Under the pieces are notes generated by a model. That model made no database searches. It had not been told where the DNA came from and saw only the letters and a program-made list of their open reading frames with translations. Shown piece after piece: positions 7,047 through 13,798 of a stretch of DNA of 16,403 bases; position 1 is the stretch's first letter; each line of letters opens with the position of its first letter. Both the position numbers and the translations under genes were made by a program. This stretch comes from Thermoanaerobacterales bacterium UBA4877. GTDB lineage: Bacteria > Bacillota > Thermoanaerobacteria > Thermoanaerobacterales > UBA4877. The stretch lies in assembly GCA_002399345.1 (NCBI GenBank), contig DHDL01000008.1:2565-18967 (forward strand), written 5' to 3'.

Positions 7047-8036
7047 ATGGCAGTCAGGATTGCAATAGTAAACTCCAGTAGTTTTGGGAGGATTTTTCCA
7101 GATCATATGGAAAAATTAAAACAATTGGGAGAGGTTAACAGATTTGATCTTCCTAAGGATATGGAAGGAAAGGAATTGGCTAGGGAACTTATGGGTTATT
7201 CAATTATAATAACAAGTGTTACACCTTTATATAATAAAGAATTCTTTGATTACAAAGATAAAACTTTCTTAATAGCCCGCCACGGTATTGGATATAACAA
7301 TATAGATGTTGAAGCTGCCACTAAAAAAGGTACATTTATTACTATAGTTGATGCTGGGGTGGAAAGAGAATCAGTAGCTGAAAATGCCGTCGCATTATTG
7401 ATGACTGTTATAAGACAGACAGCTCTTGCTTCAAAAGAGGTAAAGGAAGGTAAATGGTCAGAAAGAGCTAAGTTTGTAGGTTATGAAATAAAAGACAAAA
7501 TAGTGGGAGTCATAGGGTTTGGTAACATAGGAAGCAGAGTAGGTGAAATATTAAAAAATGGATTTAATGCCAAACTAATTGCTTATGATCCGTATCTCAG
7601 AGATGAAGAGATAGAGAAAAGAGGGGCTCAGCCCGTATCGTTGGAGGTACTTCTTAAAAATGCGGATATTGTTTCCTTAAACTCCATTTTAAATGACAGT
7701 ACTTATCACATGATTTCCGAAAAGAGTTTTGCTATTATGAAAAAGGGTGTATTTATTGTAAATGCAGCTAGAGGAGAGCTTATGGACGAAAAAAGCTTAA
7801 TAAGCGCCTTGGATGAGGGAATAATAGGCGGTTTAGGTTTAGACGTAATCGAAGGAGAGCCGATAGATAAAAACCATCCGTTGCTTGCCTATAAAAATGT
7901 GGTGATAACTCCTCATACATCGGCTTATACCTATGAATGTATAAGAGGCATGGGAGATAAAGTTGTAAGTGATGCGATAAAGGTTGCAAAAGGTGAAATC
8001 CCAAATAACGTCATTAATGAAGAGCTGTTAAAATAA
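7047..8036 (+). CDS. D-isomer-specific 2-hydroxyacid dehydrogenase
   Basis: A 329-residue cytosolic oxidoreductase with a catalytic domain split across both ends (about 1-105 and 295-329) around an NAD-binding Rossmann domain. Visible are GFGNIG at 157-162, the acidic D181 in IAYDPY that favours NAD(H) over NADP(H), and the catalytic set R242 (NAARGE), E271 (IEGEP) and H290 (TPHTSAY). The family includes phosphoglycerate dehydrogenases, glyoxylate reductases and 2-ketogluconate reductases, including the 2-keto-6-phosphogluconate reductase KguD. Context beside gnd and a sugar PTS favours reduction of a 2-keto sugar acid or its 6-phosphate, but this is inferred. GGGGGAG at about 7031-7037 precedes the ATG. 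It heads the plus-strand unit that continues into the PTS genes after a 331-base gap. Confidence 0.92.
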   Translation: MAVRIAIVNSSSFGRIFPDHMEKLKQLGEVNRFDLPKDMEGKELARELMGYSIIITSVTPLYNKEFFDYKDKTFLIARHGIGYNNIDVEAATKKGTFITIVDAGVERESVAENAVALLMTVIRQTALASKEVKEGKWSERAKFVGYEIKDKIVGVIGFGNIGSRVGEILKNGFNAKLIAYDPYLRDEEIEKRGAQPVSLEVLLKNADIVSLNSILNDSTYHMISEKSFAIMKKGVFIVNAARGELMDEKSLISALDEGIIGGLGLDVIEGEPIDKNHPLLAYKNVVITPHTSAYTYECIRGMGDKVVSDAIKVAKGEIPNNVINEELLK

Positions 8037-8195
8037 CGTAGAAATTTAGTGGTAAGGTAATACTTATGTAGTTGAATAATCAGCATTAGAAGTAATATTT
8101 ATAAGTTTGATTTAATAATAGAGAGAATATTATGGCGAATATTATTCATGCCAGAGAGATTTAATACATATAGCAAACAATTTGATAAAGGGGAA

Positions 8196-8238
8196 ATAAA
8201 TTTTCATACCAAACAGCAATAATTGGTATAAAATTTAT
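8196..8238. repeat. Long inverted repeat upstream of the PTS promoter
   Basis: Left arm 8196-8212 and right arm 8223-8238 pair over 16 bp with one bulged C at 8205 and a 10-base loop. It is not followed by T's. It could be an operator dyad or, in read-through RNA from the dehydrogenase, a stem that stops exonucleases. Confidence 0.55.
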
Positions 8239-8264
8239 GACATTAATGAAAACGTTATGATAAT
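8237..8264 (+). promoter_or_regulatory. Candidate promoter of the PTS operon
   Basis: ATGACA at 8237-8242 (5 of 6), a 16-base spacer and GATAAT at 8259-8264 (5 of 6). The cre-like site occupies most of the spacer and touches the -10 box. The leader would be about 95 bases. Confidence 0.4.
8247..8260 (+). promoter_or_regulatory. cre-like site (CcpA binding)
   Basis: TGAAAACGTTATGA matches the cre consensus TGWAANCGNTNWCA at all but one of its fourteen positions (G in place of C near the end). Its place between the putative -35 and -10 of the PTS promoter is the usual arrangement for carbon catabolite repression in Firmicutes. Confidence 0.6.
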
Positions 8265-8367
8265 TTTTGGCTAAAATGTTTTAAAATAAAACTTTATAAG
8301 AAAGGAGGATAGTAGGAAGGAACGTTAATAAAAATTATAAAATTATATTATAAAGGAGGAAATAGAA

Positions 8368-9141
8368 GTGGGACAAGGTCTGACCGTTGCTCAATCATTA
8401 ATAATTGCATTTTGGGTTGCGCTTGTTGAATCACGTTCTCTTGGCTATGCAACGTTAAACTTGAGATTTAGTCCTATGATGACTGGTTTAATTGTAGGAC
8501 TTGTTATGGGAAACGTTCCTCAAGCGATGATTATTACTGCCTCAATACAGTTGATTTATATGGGGTTGATGGCCCCTGGAGGATCTTTGCCTAGTGAACC
8601 GCCAGTGGCGACTGCAATAGCAGTACCGGTTGCTTTACTTGGAGGTTTAAACCCAGCGGAAGCAATAGCAGTGGCGGTTCCCGTAGGGCTTTTGGGTAGT
8701 TATCTCTATCAATTCAGATTTTTCCTTAACACTTTTATCACGAGACTAACGGATAAATATGCGGCTGAATTAAATGATAGAGGTTTAACCTTTTCAATCA
8801 TAATTTTGCCTACGATTATTAGTTTTGCATTATTTGTTCCTACAATATTTGTAGCTTTATATTATGGAACACCAGTAATTGCACGAGTTACGGCGGCACT
8901 TTCTGGAGGAAGAATATTCCATGTGCTTGAAGTAATAGGAGGGGGACTGGCTGCATTAGGTCTTGCGCTTATATTACAGGTAATAGGAAAGAAAAAGTTT
9001 TTTGTATTCTTTCTATTGGCATATTTCGTATCAGTAATATTACAGCCTTTAAAAATTAATACGGTAACATATGCGATTATTGGTACGATATTAGCATATG
9101 TCTATATCCTGGTTACTGACGAAAAAACTGAAACAAATTAG
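8368..9141 (+). CDS. PTS mannose/fructose/sorbose-family IIC component
   Basis: A 257-residue integral membrane protein that, with IID, forms the sugar channel of a mannose-family phosphotransferase system. It has the family's hydrophobic N-terminal half, the conserved APGGSLPSEPPVATAIAVP region (69-87), and further membrane segments at about 145-166, 186-206, 210-228 and 233-249. Length fits the family. The start is a GTG with AAAGGAGG eight bases upstream. IID begins 17 bases after its stop. Gene order here is IIC-IID-IIA-IIB, with the soluble components last. The substrate cannot be read from IIC alone; nearby gnd, eda and the dehydrogenase suggest a sugar acid such as gluconate, 2-ketogluconate or 2-keto-3-deoxygluconate. 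Confidence 0.95.
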   Translation: MGQGLTVAQSLIIAFWVALVESRSLGYATLNLRFSPMMTGLIVGLVMGNVPQAMIITASIQLIYMGLMAPGGSLPSEPPVATAIAVPVALLGGLNPAEAIAVAVPVGLLGSYLYQFRFFLNTFITRLTDKYAAELNDRGLTFSIIILPTIISFALFVPTIFVALYYGTPVIARVTAALSGGRIFHVLEVIGGGLAALGLALILQVIGKKKFFVFFLLAYFVSVILQPLKINTVTYAIIGTILAYVYILVTDEKTETN

Positions 9142-9158
9142 AAGGAGGCAAGATTGAT

Positions 9159-10037
9159 ATGGATGGCAATGACAGTATGGTTAAAACAGACATTACTTCA
9201 GCAGATTCTCCTGAAAAAATTACAGAAAAGGATTTACGTAGAAGTTGGTTTAGATGGTGGTATGCAAATGAGATTCCTCACACATATGATAGAATGATAG
9301 CTCCTTCTTTTCTTTGGGCAATAACGCCCATTTTGAGGAAGTTATATAAAAAGGAAGAGGATTTAAAAGAAGCATATATGCGGCATACACAATTTTTTAA
9401 TACGCAGGCCATATGGGGCGGAGGGACAATTCTCGGTATAACTACTTCGTTAGAGGAGACAAGAGCTAAAGCATTGGCTGAAGGAAAGGGAGAAGAAGTT
9501 AGTGAAGATGTAATAAACAGTACAAAGGTTGGACTTATGGGGCCCTTGGCAGGTATTGGAGATGCCATTGATTCGGGGACAGTCCAATATATTTTGATAG
9601 CAATTGCTTTGCCTTGGGCACAAGGGGGAAGTCCTTTAGGAGCATTATTTCCTTGGTTGATGTTTGTGACCTTAACTTATATATATGGTTTTTATTTTGC
9701 TAAACTTGGTTATAAATTGGGACGTTCTGCCGCTACCGAAATTGTAGGCGGAAAAAATATGAGGAAGATTATTGATGGGTTGTCCATATTGGGCCTCTTT
9801 ATGATGGGAATATTGTCATCTTCTTATGTTAAGGTCAATAGTTCGTTAAAATGGACAATTTCGGGAAAAGCATTTGTCCTTCAGGATATACTGGATTCAA
9901 TACTTCCAGGCATACTACCTTTGATTACTGTATTGGGAGTATACTGGTATTTCAACAAAAAGGGATTGAAAGTTACCCAGGCACTTTTAGGATTGTCTGT
10001 AATCTTGGGAGTACTTGCTGCAATAGGTATTCTGTAA
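9159..10037 (+). CDS. PTS mannose/fructose/sorbose-family IID component
   Basis: A 292-residue membrane partner of IIC. The amphipathic N-terminal region (about 25-125) includes LRRSWFRWWYANE and MRHTQFFNTQ, and the family signature GLMGPLAGIGDAIDSGT is at 125-141. The membrane segments follow (about 143-155, 161-184, 205-222, 245-263 and 272-292). Family members usually begin near the LRRSW region; this one has about 25 extra polar residues at the N terminus, and M7 is an alternative start, but GAAGGAGG at 9141-9148 best suits the ATG used. IIC/IID complexes move the sugar while IIB phosphorylates it. A 126-base gap with a long hairpin separates it from IIA. Confidence 0.95.
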   Translation: MDGNDSMVKTDITSADSPEKITEKDLRRSWFRWWYANEIPHTYDRMIAPSFLWAITPILRKLYKKEEDLKEAYMRHTQFFNTQAIWGGGTILGITTSLEETRAKALAEGKGEEVSEDVINSTKVGLMGPLAGIGDAIDSGTVQYILIAIALPWAQGGSPLGALFPWLMFVTLTYIYGFYFAKLGYKLGRSAATEIVGGKNMRKIIDGLSILGLFMMGILSSSYVKVNSSLKWTISGKAFVLQDILDSILPGILPLITVLGVYWYFNKKGLKVTQALLGLSVILGVLAAIGIL

Positions 10038-10090
10038 TATTTTAAATTAAAGGATGCCTTCTTTAATAGGCATCCCTTAATTTAAATATT
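10038..10090 (+). repeat. Long hairpin between IID and IIA inside the PTS operon
   Basis: A GC-rich core GGATGCC (10052-10058) pairs with GGCATCC (10069-10075), extended by AT pairing on both sides to about 22 bp, with one A-C mismatch and one bulge; the loop is 10059-10068. The tail is AT-rich but not a clean T-tract. It begins at the IID stop, so it may be a leaky terminator or a stabilising 3' end that changes the ratio of membrane to soluble subunits. Confidence 0.65.
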
Positions 10091-10163
10091 TTATTATATC
10101 ATAAACCGGATTGAGATATTTTGAAAGTCGTTAGTAGCTCTAATATAAGAGGGAAGGAAAGAT

Positions 10164-10568
10164 ATGAGTAAGAAATTTGTTTTGATTATAACTCATGGTG
10201 ATTTTGGCATTGAATTATTAAAAAGTGTGGAAATGATTATGGGCGAACAGGAAGACGCGGTTGCTTTGGGATTGAGATTAGGAGACAGCGTGGATGATCT
10301 ACGCAGTAAAGCGGAAGAAATCATTGTTGAAAACCAAACGATGAGCAAGGATATTATCATTCTTGTAGATATCTTAGGAGGCAGCCCTTCAAATATAGCG
10401 TTGTATATGCTGAAAAAATATAGTAATATTAATTTGATAACAGGTGTCAACATGCTTATACTCATAGAAATATTTCAGTCAAGAGAAGTAGTGGAGGAAA
10501 CCGACGAATTGTTAGAGAAAGCCATAGATTCAAGTATAAACGGAACTAAGAGGTATAATTTAAACTAA
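10164..10568 (+). CDS. PTS mannose-family IIA component
   Basis: A 134-residue soluble phosphocarrier that takes phosphate from HPr. The active histidine is H11 in LIITHGDFG, matching the first phosphorylation site of the mannose-family IIA fold. VDILGGSPSNIAL (about 68-80) is the conserved loop near the active site, and the length is normal for a free-standing IIA. GGGAAGGAAA precedes the ATG. IIA and IIB are separate proteins here rather than the fused IIAB of E. coli ManX. IIB follows after nine bases and its ribosome binding site overlaps the IIA stop, suggesting coupled translation. Confidence 0.95.
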   Translation: MSKKFVLIITHGDFGIELLKSVEMIMGEQEDAVALGLRLGDSVDDLRSKAEEIIVENQTMSKDIIILVDILGGSPSNIALYMLKKYSNINLITGVNMLILIEIFQSREVVEETDELLEKAIDSSINGTKRYNLN

Positions 10569-10577
10569 AGGATAGTG

Positions 10578-11072
10578 ATGTTAATGGGGCAAATAGTATT
10601 TGCAAGAGTGGATGATAGACTTATTCATGGCCAGATAATAACGAAATGGTCTAAAGGTATGAATACCAATGCTTTATTTGTTATTGATAATGTAACAGCT
10701 ATGGACCCTTTTCTGAAGGATATATATACAATGTCAACATCGAATACAGGTATGACAATTAAGGTTTTAACTATTGATGAAGCAGTGAATTATTGGGATA
10801 AAAATAATTTTGAGAATTATAAGGCTATACTTATATTTAAGTCAATTGACGGAGCTAAAGAAGCTATAGACAAGGGACTTCCTATTAAAAAATTAAACAT
10901 TGGGGGAATAGCAAAGACTAAAAATTCTAAGTTTGTGGTTCCCAATGTGGCAGTGAGACATGAAGATTTGGATATTTTAAAAAAAATTGAAAGCAACGGT
11001 ATAGAAGTGTTTTTTCAAGTAGTGCCAGAGGCTAAATTAGTTAATTTAAAAGATGCAATTAAATTATATTAG
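10578..11072 (+). CDS. PTS mannose/fructose/sorbose-family IIB component
   Basis: A 164-residue soluble protein that passes phosphate from IIA to the incoming sugar. The signature FARVDDRLIHGQI carries the phosphorylated histidine (H17 from this start). LNIGGIAKTKNSKF and FFQVVPEAKLVNL are further family-typical regions. Three starts are possible: GTG at 10575, ATG at 10578 and ATG at 10584. AAAGGA at 10567-10572 is best spaced for the ATG at 10578; homologues often start nearest the third. It is the last gene of the PTS operon; the terminator lies about 200 bases downstream. Confidence 0.94.
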   Translation: MLMGQIVFARVDDRLIHGQIITKWSKGMNTNALFVIDNVTAMDPFLKDIYTMSTSNTGMTIKVLTIDEAVNYWDKNNFENYKAILIFKSIDGAKEAIDKGLPIKKLNIGGIAKTKNSKFVVPNVAVRHEDLDILKKIESNGIEVFFQVVPEAKLVNLKDAIKLY

Positions 11073-11270
11073 AGTACTATTATGTTCTTGAAATTTCAAT
11101 TTTTTATAAGAGAGGTAAAGCTATCTTATTTTTAAATTTAAGCATTATCTAATGTATAATTAAGATATTGAAAGCAAAATATGCTGTATTTATTGGTTAA
11201 AAAAATAAAAATCTTGATATTCAATTGATGCTGTTTAAGCGTTTGTTAAAGAAATTCATAGAGTGTAAAC

Positions 11271-11310
11271 AATATGCCGTCTAAGAAATTAACTTAAGCG
11301 GCATATTTTA
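11271..11310 (+). terminator. Rho-independent terminator of the PTS operon
   Basis: AATATGCCG (11271-11279) pairs perfectly with CGGCATATT (11299-11307); inner bases add a G-U and four more pairs (TAAG with CTTA) around one mismatch. TTTTA follows at 11306-11310. It lies 200 bases after the IIB stop, with no other good candidate before it. Confidence 0.75.
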
Positions 11311-11395
11311 TAATGGTTATAGAATTGGGGGCAAAGGAAAATAAAAAACTGGGGTCTGGTATGAATCTGGGGCCCTTGACTTCCAGTTTGCTAGT

Positions 11396-11494
11396 ATTTT
11401 TCTTTAGGATGTGATCTTTTAGTACTAAATTTTCCATGCAGCGAATGCTTAGTTGCTTTCGGTTAACTTCATTTATCTGATTCAGTATTTTCCA
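11396..11494 (-). pseudogene. Possible relic of an IS1182-family transposase N terminus
   Basis: Reading the minus strand from 11494 gives 33 codons without a stop, including NRKQLSIRCMENLVLKDHIL. This resembles the start of IS1182-type (DUF772) transposases, where a segment like LVPxDHLLRKI follows about 15 residues of leader. An in-frame stop lies just upstream, no start codon is usable, and downstream translation no longer looks like a transposase. The match is short, so this is tentative. Confidence 0.35.
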
Positions 11495-11599
11495 TTACCT
11501 ATCTATATTTTACTATTTGTCCTATAATAAAAAAACAAGGTACCCTAAAATAATATGGTGTTTTGTCTTCAAACTGAGGAATACTAAAAAGTACCCCTT

Positions 11600-12961
11600 T
11601 TATTTTTGCGTGAGCACGCGCCTTGCGCTAAGATAGGTCATCAAGAAGTACCCGCCGTAAATAGCTGCTATAATTACTACGGTGATCATGCTTGAAGCAA
11701 AGATATTAACTTCGCCGATCATGTATACAACCTTGCTGACAACTATAATGGCTACGATGGAGTGTATGATGGCCAGCACCAGAGGCAGTGCAAAGTAGAA
11801 TGAGATCTGTTTAAGCAAACTGTCGCTTAACATGTCATAGCCGGCGCCCAGCTTGGACAGAAGCTCATATCTGCTGCGGTTATCGACGGATCGGGACAGC
11901 TGGCTTATCGCAAGCACGCTGGCGCTGGCAAGGATAAACACAATCCCTATATACAGCGATACATAAGTGACGCCGGCAACGGTACCGCTTTCATTGGCAT
12001 AGGTATTGCTGATACTGCCCACAACGGCTGAACCGGCTGAAATCGCGGATATTGCCAAAAACATCATCAGGCAAACGAAAGACATGGATATATGTTCCGT
12101 ATTGAACTGGCTGCCCAGCTGGCCCAGCGTGAAGATATTCAGCCCTGCGAAGTATACGTTCTGCATTTTTCTGACCAGTTTCAAAAATAAACCGGAGAAC
12201 GAATAGAAAAACAGGAATGTCCCCATGGAGCCGAGCGCTATGGCAATGAGCAGCGGCCGGCCGGAATGGAATATTCCGTTTTTTAGTATGACGGCATATC
12301 CCGAGCCTATTAAAACCATGCTTGCAACAAACAGCAAGGCGGATAAGCCGGTGCGCTGAGTGCGAAATGCTGAAGCATTTTTGTCTGCATAGATCAGGTC
12401 AACAAGATTCTGTCTTCCCAGGTTACCGGTATTGAAGAGCATGACGAGCACGAATGTGATCCCAAAGTACAGAATGCTTTTCTGCATTGCAGGTGCGGAG
12501 AATACTAATGCAAACCCTGTTATACCCACTTTAAACAGTTTTGCCGTCAGCAGTGCAAGCCCCTGCGACAGCAGTATGCCGAGGGCCAGGCCTACGGCCA
12601 AGCTGACTGTTCCGACAATGGCCGTTTCACATATGAGGATACGGGAGATCTCCTGTTTTTTCATCCCGAGAAGCATATAGATACCCAATTCCTTTTTGCG
12701 CCGGCGTATGAGAAAAGCATTGGCGTACAGAATCAAGAAGGCCAGTATCATGGATATGAATACGGATAAATATGACATGATTTTGTTTACGCCCATCAGC
12801 ATTGCTTCTTCATTTTTTGAAAGCTGCAGCATGGCTGCGCTGCTGTCTAGGGAATTAAAGACATAAAACATCGCCACGCCTATGACGATGGTCAGGAAGT
12901 ATACCGCATAGTCTCTGTAGCTTTTGCGGACATTGCGGGAAGCCAGTGCGAATGTGCTCAT
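11600..12961 (-). CDS. BceB-like FtsX-family ABC permease lacking the extracellular domain
   Basis: A 453-residue membrane protein with about ten predicted helices (near 17-35, 64-84, 111-138, 164-180, 205-225, 236-260, 293-316, 333-354, 385-410 and 422-445). Family features include RRRKKELGIYMLLGMKKQEI (86-105) after helix 2, and YIGIVFILASASVLAISQLS and RYELLSKLGAG after helix 8. BceB-type permeases of peptide-antibiotic resistance modules are usually around 650 residues, with a roughly 200-residue extracellular domain between helices 7 and 8. Here that loop is only about 15 residues (near 317-332), so the sensor domain is missing while the frame is intact. Its ATG overlaps the ATPase stop (ATGA) and has no ordinary binding site, only a G-rich stretch, so translational coupling is likely. 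It probably works with BceA-like and BceS-like neighbours. Confidence 0.9.
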   Translation of the reverse strand: MSTFALASRNVRKSYRDYAVYFLTIVIGVAMFYVFNSLDSSAAMLQLSKNEEAMLMGVNKIMSYLSVFISMILAFLILYANAFLIRRRKKELGIYMLLGMKKQEISRILICETAIVGTVSLAVGLALGILLSQGLALLTAKLFKVGITGFALVFSAPAMQKSILYFGITFVLVMLFNTGNLGRQNLVDLIYADKNASAFRTQRTGLSALLFVASMVLIGSGYAVILKNGIFHSGRPLLIAIALGSMGTFLFFYSFSGLFLKLVRKMQNVYFAGLNIFTLGQLGSQFNTEHISMSFVCLMMFLAISAISAGSAVVGSISNTYANESGTVAGVTYVSLYIGIVFILASASVLAISQLSRSVDNRSRYELLSKLGAGYDMLSDSLLKQISFYFALPLVLAIIHSIVAIIVVSKVVYMIGEVNIFASSMITVVIIAAIYGGYFLMTYLSARRVLTQK

Positions 12962-13716
12962 TCCGCCCCGCCCCCCAATACCGCCATGACCTCGATGATC
13001 TTATCGAAGAAACCCTTGCGGTCGTCTTCTCCGCGGCGCAGTTCTGTAAACAGTTTGCCGTCACGTATAAAGATGATCCTGTCGCAATAGCTGGCGGAAA
13101 ACGGATCATGAGTCACCATCAGGATGGTGCTTTTAAGGTCTTGCACCATTTTACGGAAGCTTTCAAGCAGGGCTCTTGCAGATTTGCTGTCAAGGGCGCC
13201 GGTAGGTTCGTCGGCCAGTATAAGCGCGGGGTCGGTGACTATGGCGCGGGCGGATGCCACACGCTGCTTTTGTCCGCCCGACATCTGCACCGGATATTTT
13301 GCCAGTACCTCGGTGATGCCGAGTTTTTCAGCCACAGCCTTTATCTTCCCGTCTACTTTACCGGGATCTGTTTTTGCTATCGTAAGAGCGAGCGCAATAT
13401 TTTCATAAGCTGTGAGTGTGTCTAACAGATTGTAATCCTGAAAGATAAAGCCCAATTTATGGCAGCGGAAATCTGCAACCTCAGAGGAATTTAACTGAGT
13501 GATGTCGCTGCCTTCTATCAAAATTTGTCCCGCAGTGGCGCGGTCAATGGTAGAGACGCAGTTGAGCAGGGTGGTCTTTCCACTGCCCGATGCGCCCATA
13601 ACTCCGACGTATTCCCCAGTAAATACCTCGAAGCTTACGCCGTTTAAAGCTTTTGTGATGTTACCGCGGTTGCCGTATACCTTTTCAAGGTTTTTTACCT
13701 GCATTATTGGATGCAT
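12958..13716 (-). CDS. BceA-like ABC transporter ATP-binding protein
   Basis: A 252-residue ATPase of the MacB/LolD/BceA group that powers the FtsX-type permease. Walker A is GASGSGKTT (41-49), the Q-loop is Q93 in FIFQDYNLLD, the signature is MSGGQ (145-149, M in place of the usual L), Walker B is LILADE with E170, followed by PTGALDSK as the D-loop, and H203 is the switch histidine. FIFQDYNLLDTLTAYENI is characteristic of this group. AGGGAG at 13725-13730 supports the start. It overlaps the permease gene by four bases. A weak promoter with a nearby dyad lies between it and the kinase gene, as expected for transporter genes switched on by their own response regulator. Confidence 0.95.
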   Translation of the reverse strand: MHPIMQVKNLEKVYGNRGNITKALNGVSFEVFTGEYVGVMGASGSGKTTLLNCVSTIDRATAGQILIEGSDITQLNSSEVADFRCHKLGFIFQDYNLLDTLTAYENIALALTIAKTDPGKVDGKIKAVAEKLGITEVLAKYPVQMSGGQKQRVASARAIVTDPALILADEPTGALDSKSARALLESFRKMVQDLKSTILMVTHDPFSASYCDRIIFIRDGKLFTELRRGEDDRKGFFDKIIEVMAVLGGGAE

Positions 13717-13737
13717 AAATAAAACTCCCTTTTGTTT

Positions 13738-13795
13738 AGTATAACAATATTATAACCAAGGCGCCGGGGCAGTACCATAAATATACCTTACGGTA
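13738..13795 (-). promoter_or_regulatory. Candidate regulated promoter of the ABC genes
   Basis: On the minus strand, TATAAT (13754-13749) and an extended TGTTATACT (13746-13738) give possible -10 boxes with poor -35s. Just upstream of the -35 position, TACCTTACGGTA (13784-13795 on plus) is a TACC-N4-GGTA inverted repeat, and CTTACG is repeated at 13787-13792 and 13798-13803. A weak promoter with an upstream dyad suits activation by the BceR-like regulator, though the motif differs from the Bacillus BceR site as I recall it. Confidence 0.4.
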
Positions 13796-13798
13796 AAC

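Larger units (their letters stand above)
8037..8367 (+). other. 331-base regulatory gap before the PTS operon
   Basis: No gene is evident. Left to right it holds an imperfect inverted repeat at 8125-8147 (GAATATTAT is also directly repeated at 8125-8133 and 8137-8145), a long hairpin at 8196-8238, a putative promoter at 8237-8264 with an internal cre-like site, a good ribosome-binding-like AAGAAAGGAGGAT at about 8299-8309 with no start codon at a usable distance, and the real binding site AAAGGAGG at 8353-8359 for IIC. No T-tract terminator was seen after the dehydrogenase, so read-through into the PTS genes is possible. Confidence 0.6.
11073..11599. other. 527-base gap between PTS operon and Bce-like operon
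   Basis: No intact gene. The first 200 bases are very AT-rich and I see nothing firm in them. A terminator sits at 11271-11310. From about 11330 to 11500 the composition changes (GGGGTCTGG, GGGGCCC) and the minus strand holds a possible transposase relic at 11396-11494. A T7 run on the minus strand (A's at 11529-11535), preceded by weak GGTACC pairing, may end the Bce-like operon, but no strong stem was found. Confidence 0.6.

Noticed and set aside
10121..10149. TTGAAA-17-TATAAG, a good-looking promoter before PTS IIA
   Set aside because: Its transcript would start near 10156, only about eight bases before the IIA start codon, losing most of the ribosome binding site. It is more likely a chance match, so I did not list it as a feature.
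11073..11270. Possible small gene or RNA after PTS IIB
   Set aside because: Only very short frames without good binding sites were seen in this AT-rich stretch, and no convincing RNA fold or family resemblance was found.
12946..13425. Long plus-strand reading frame opposite the ABC ATPase gene
   Set aside because: It lies antisense to a secure ATPase gene and shows no recognisable protein features; it is explained by codon bias on the other strand.
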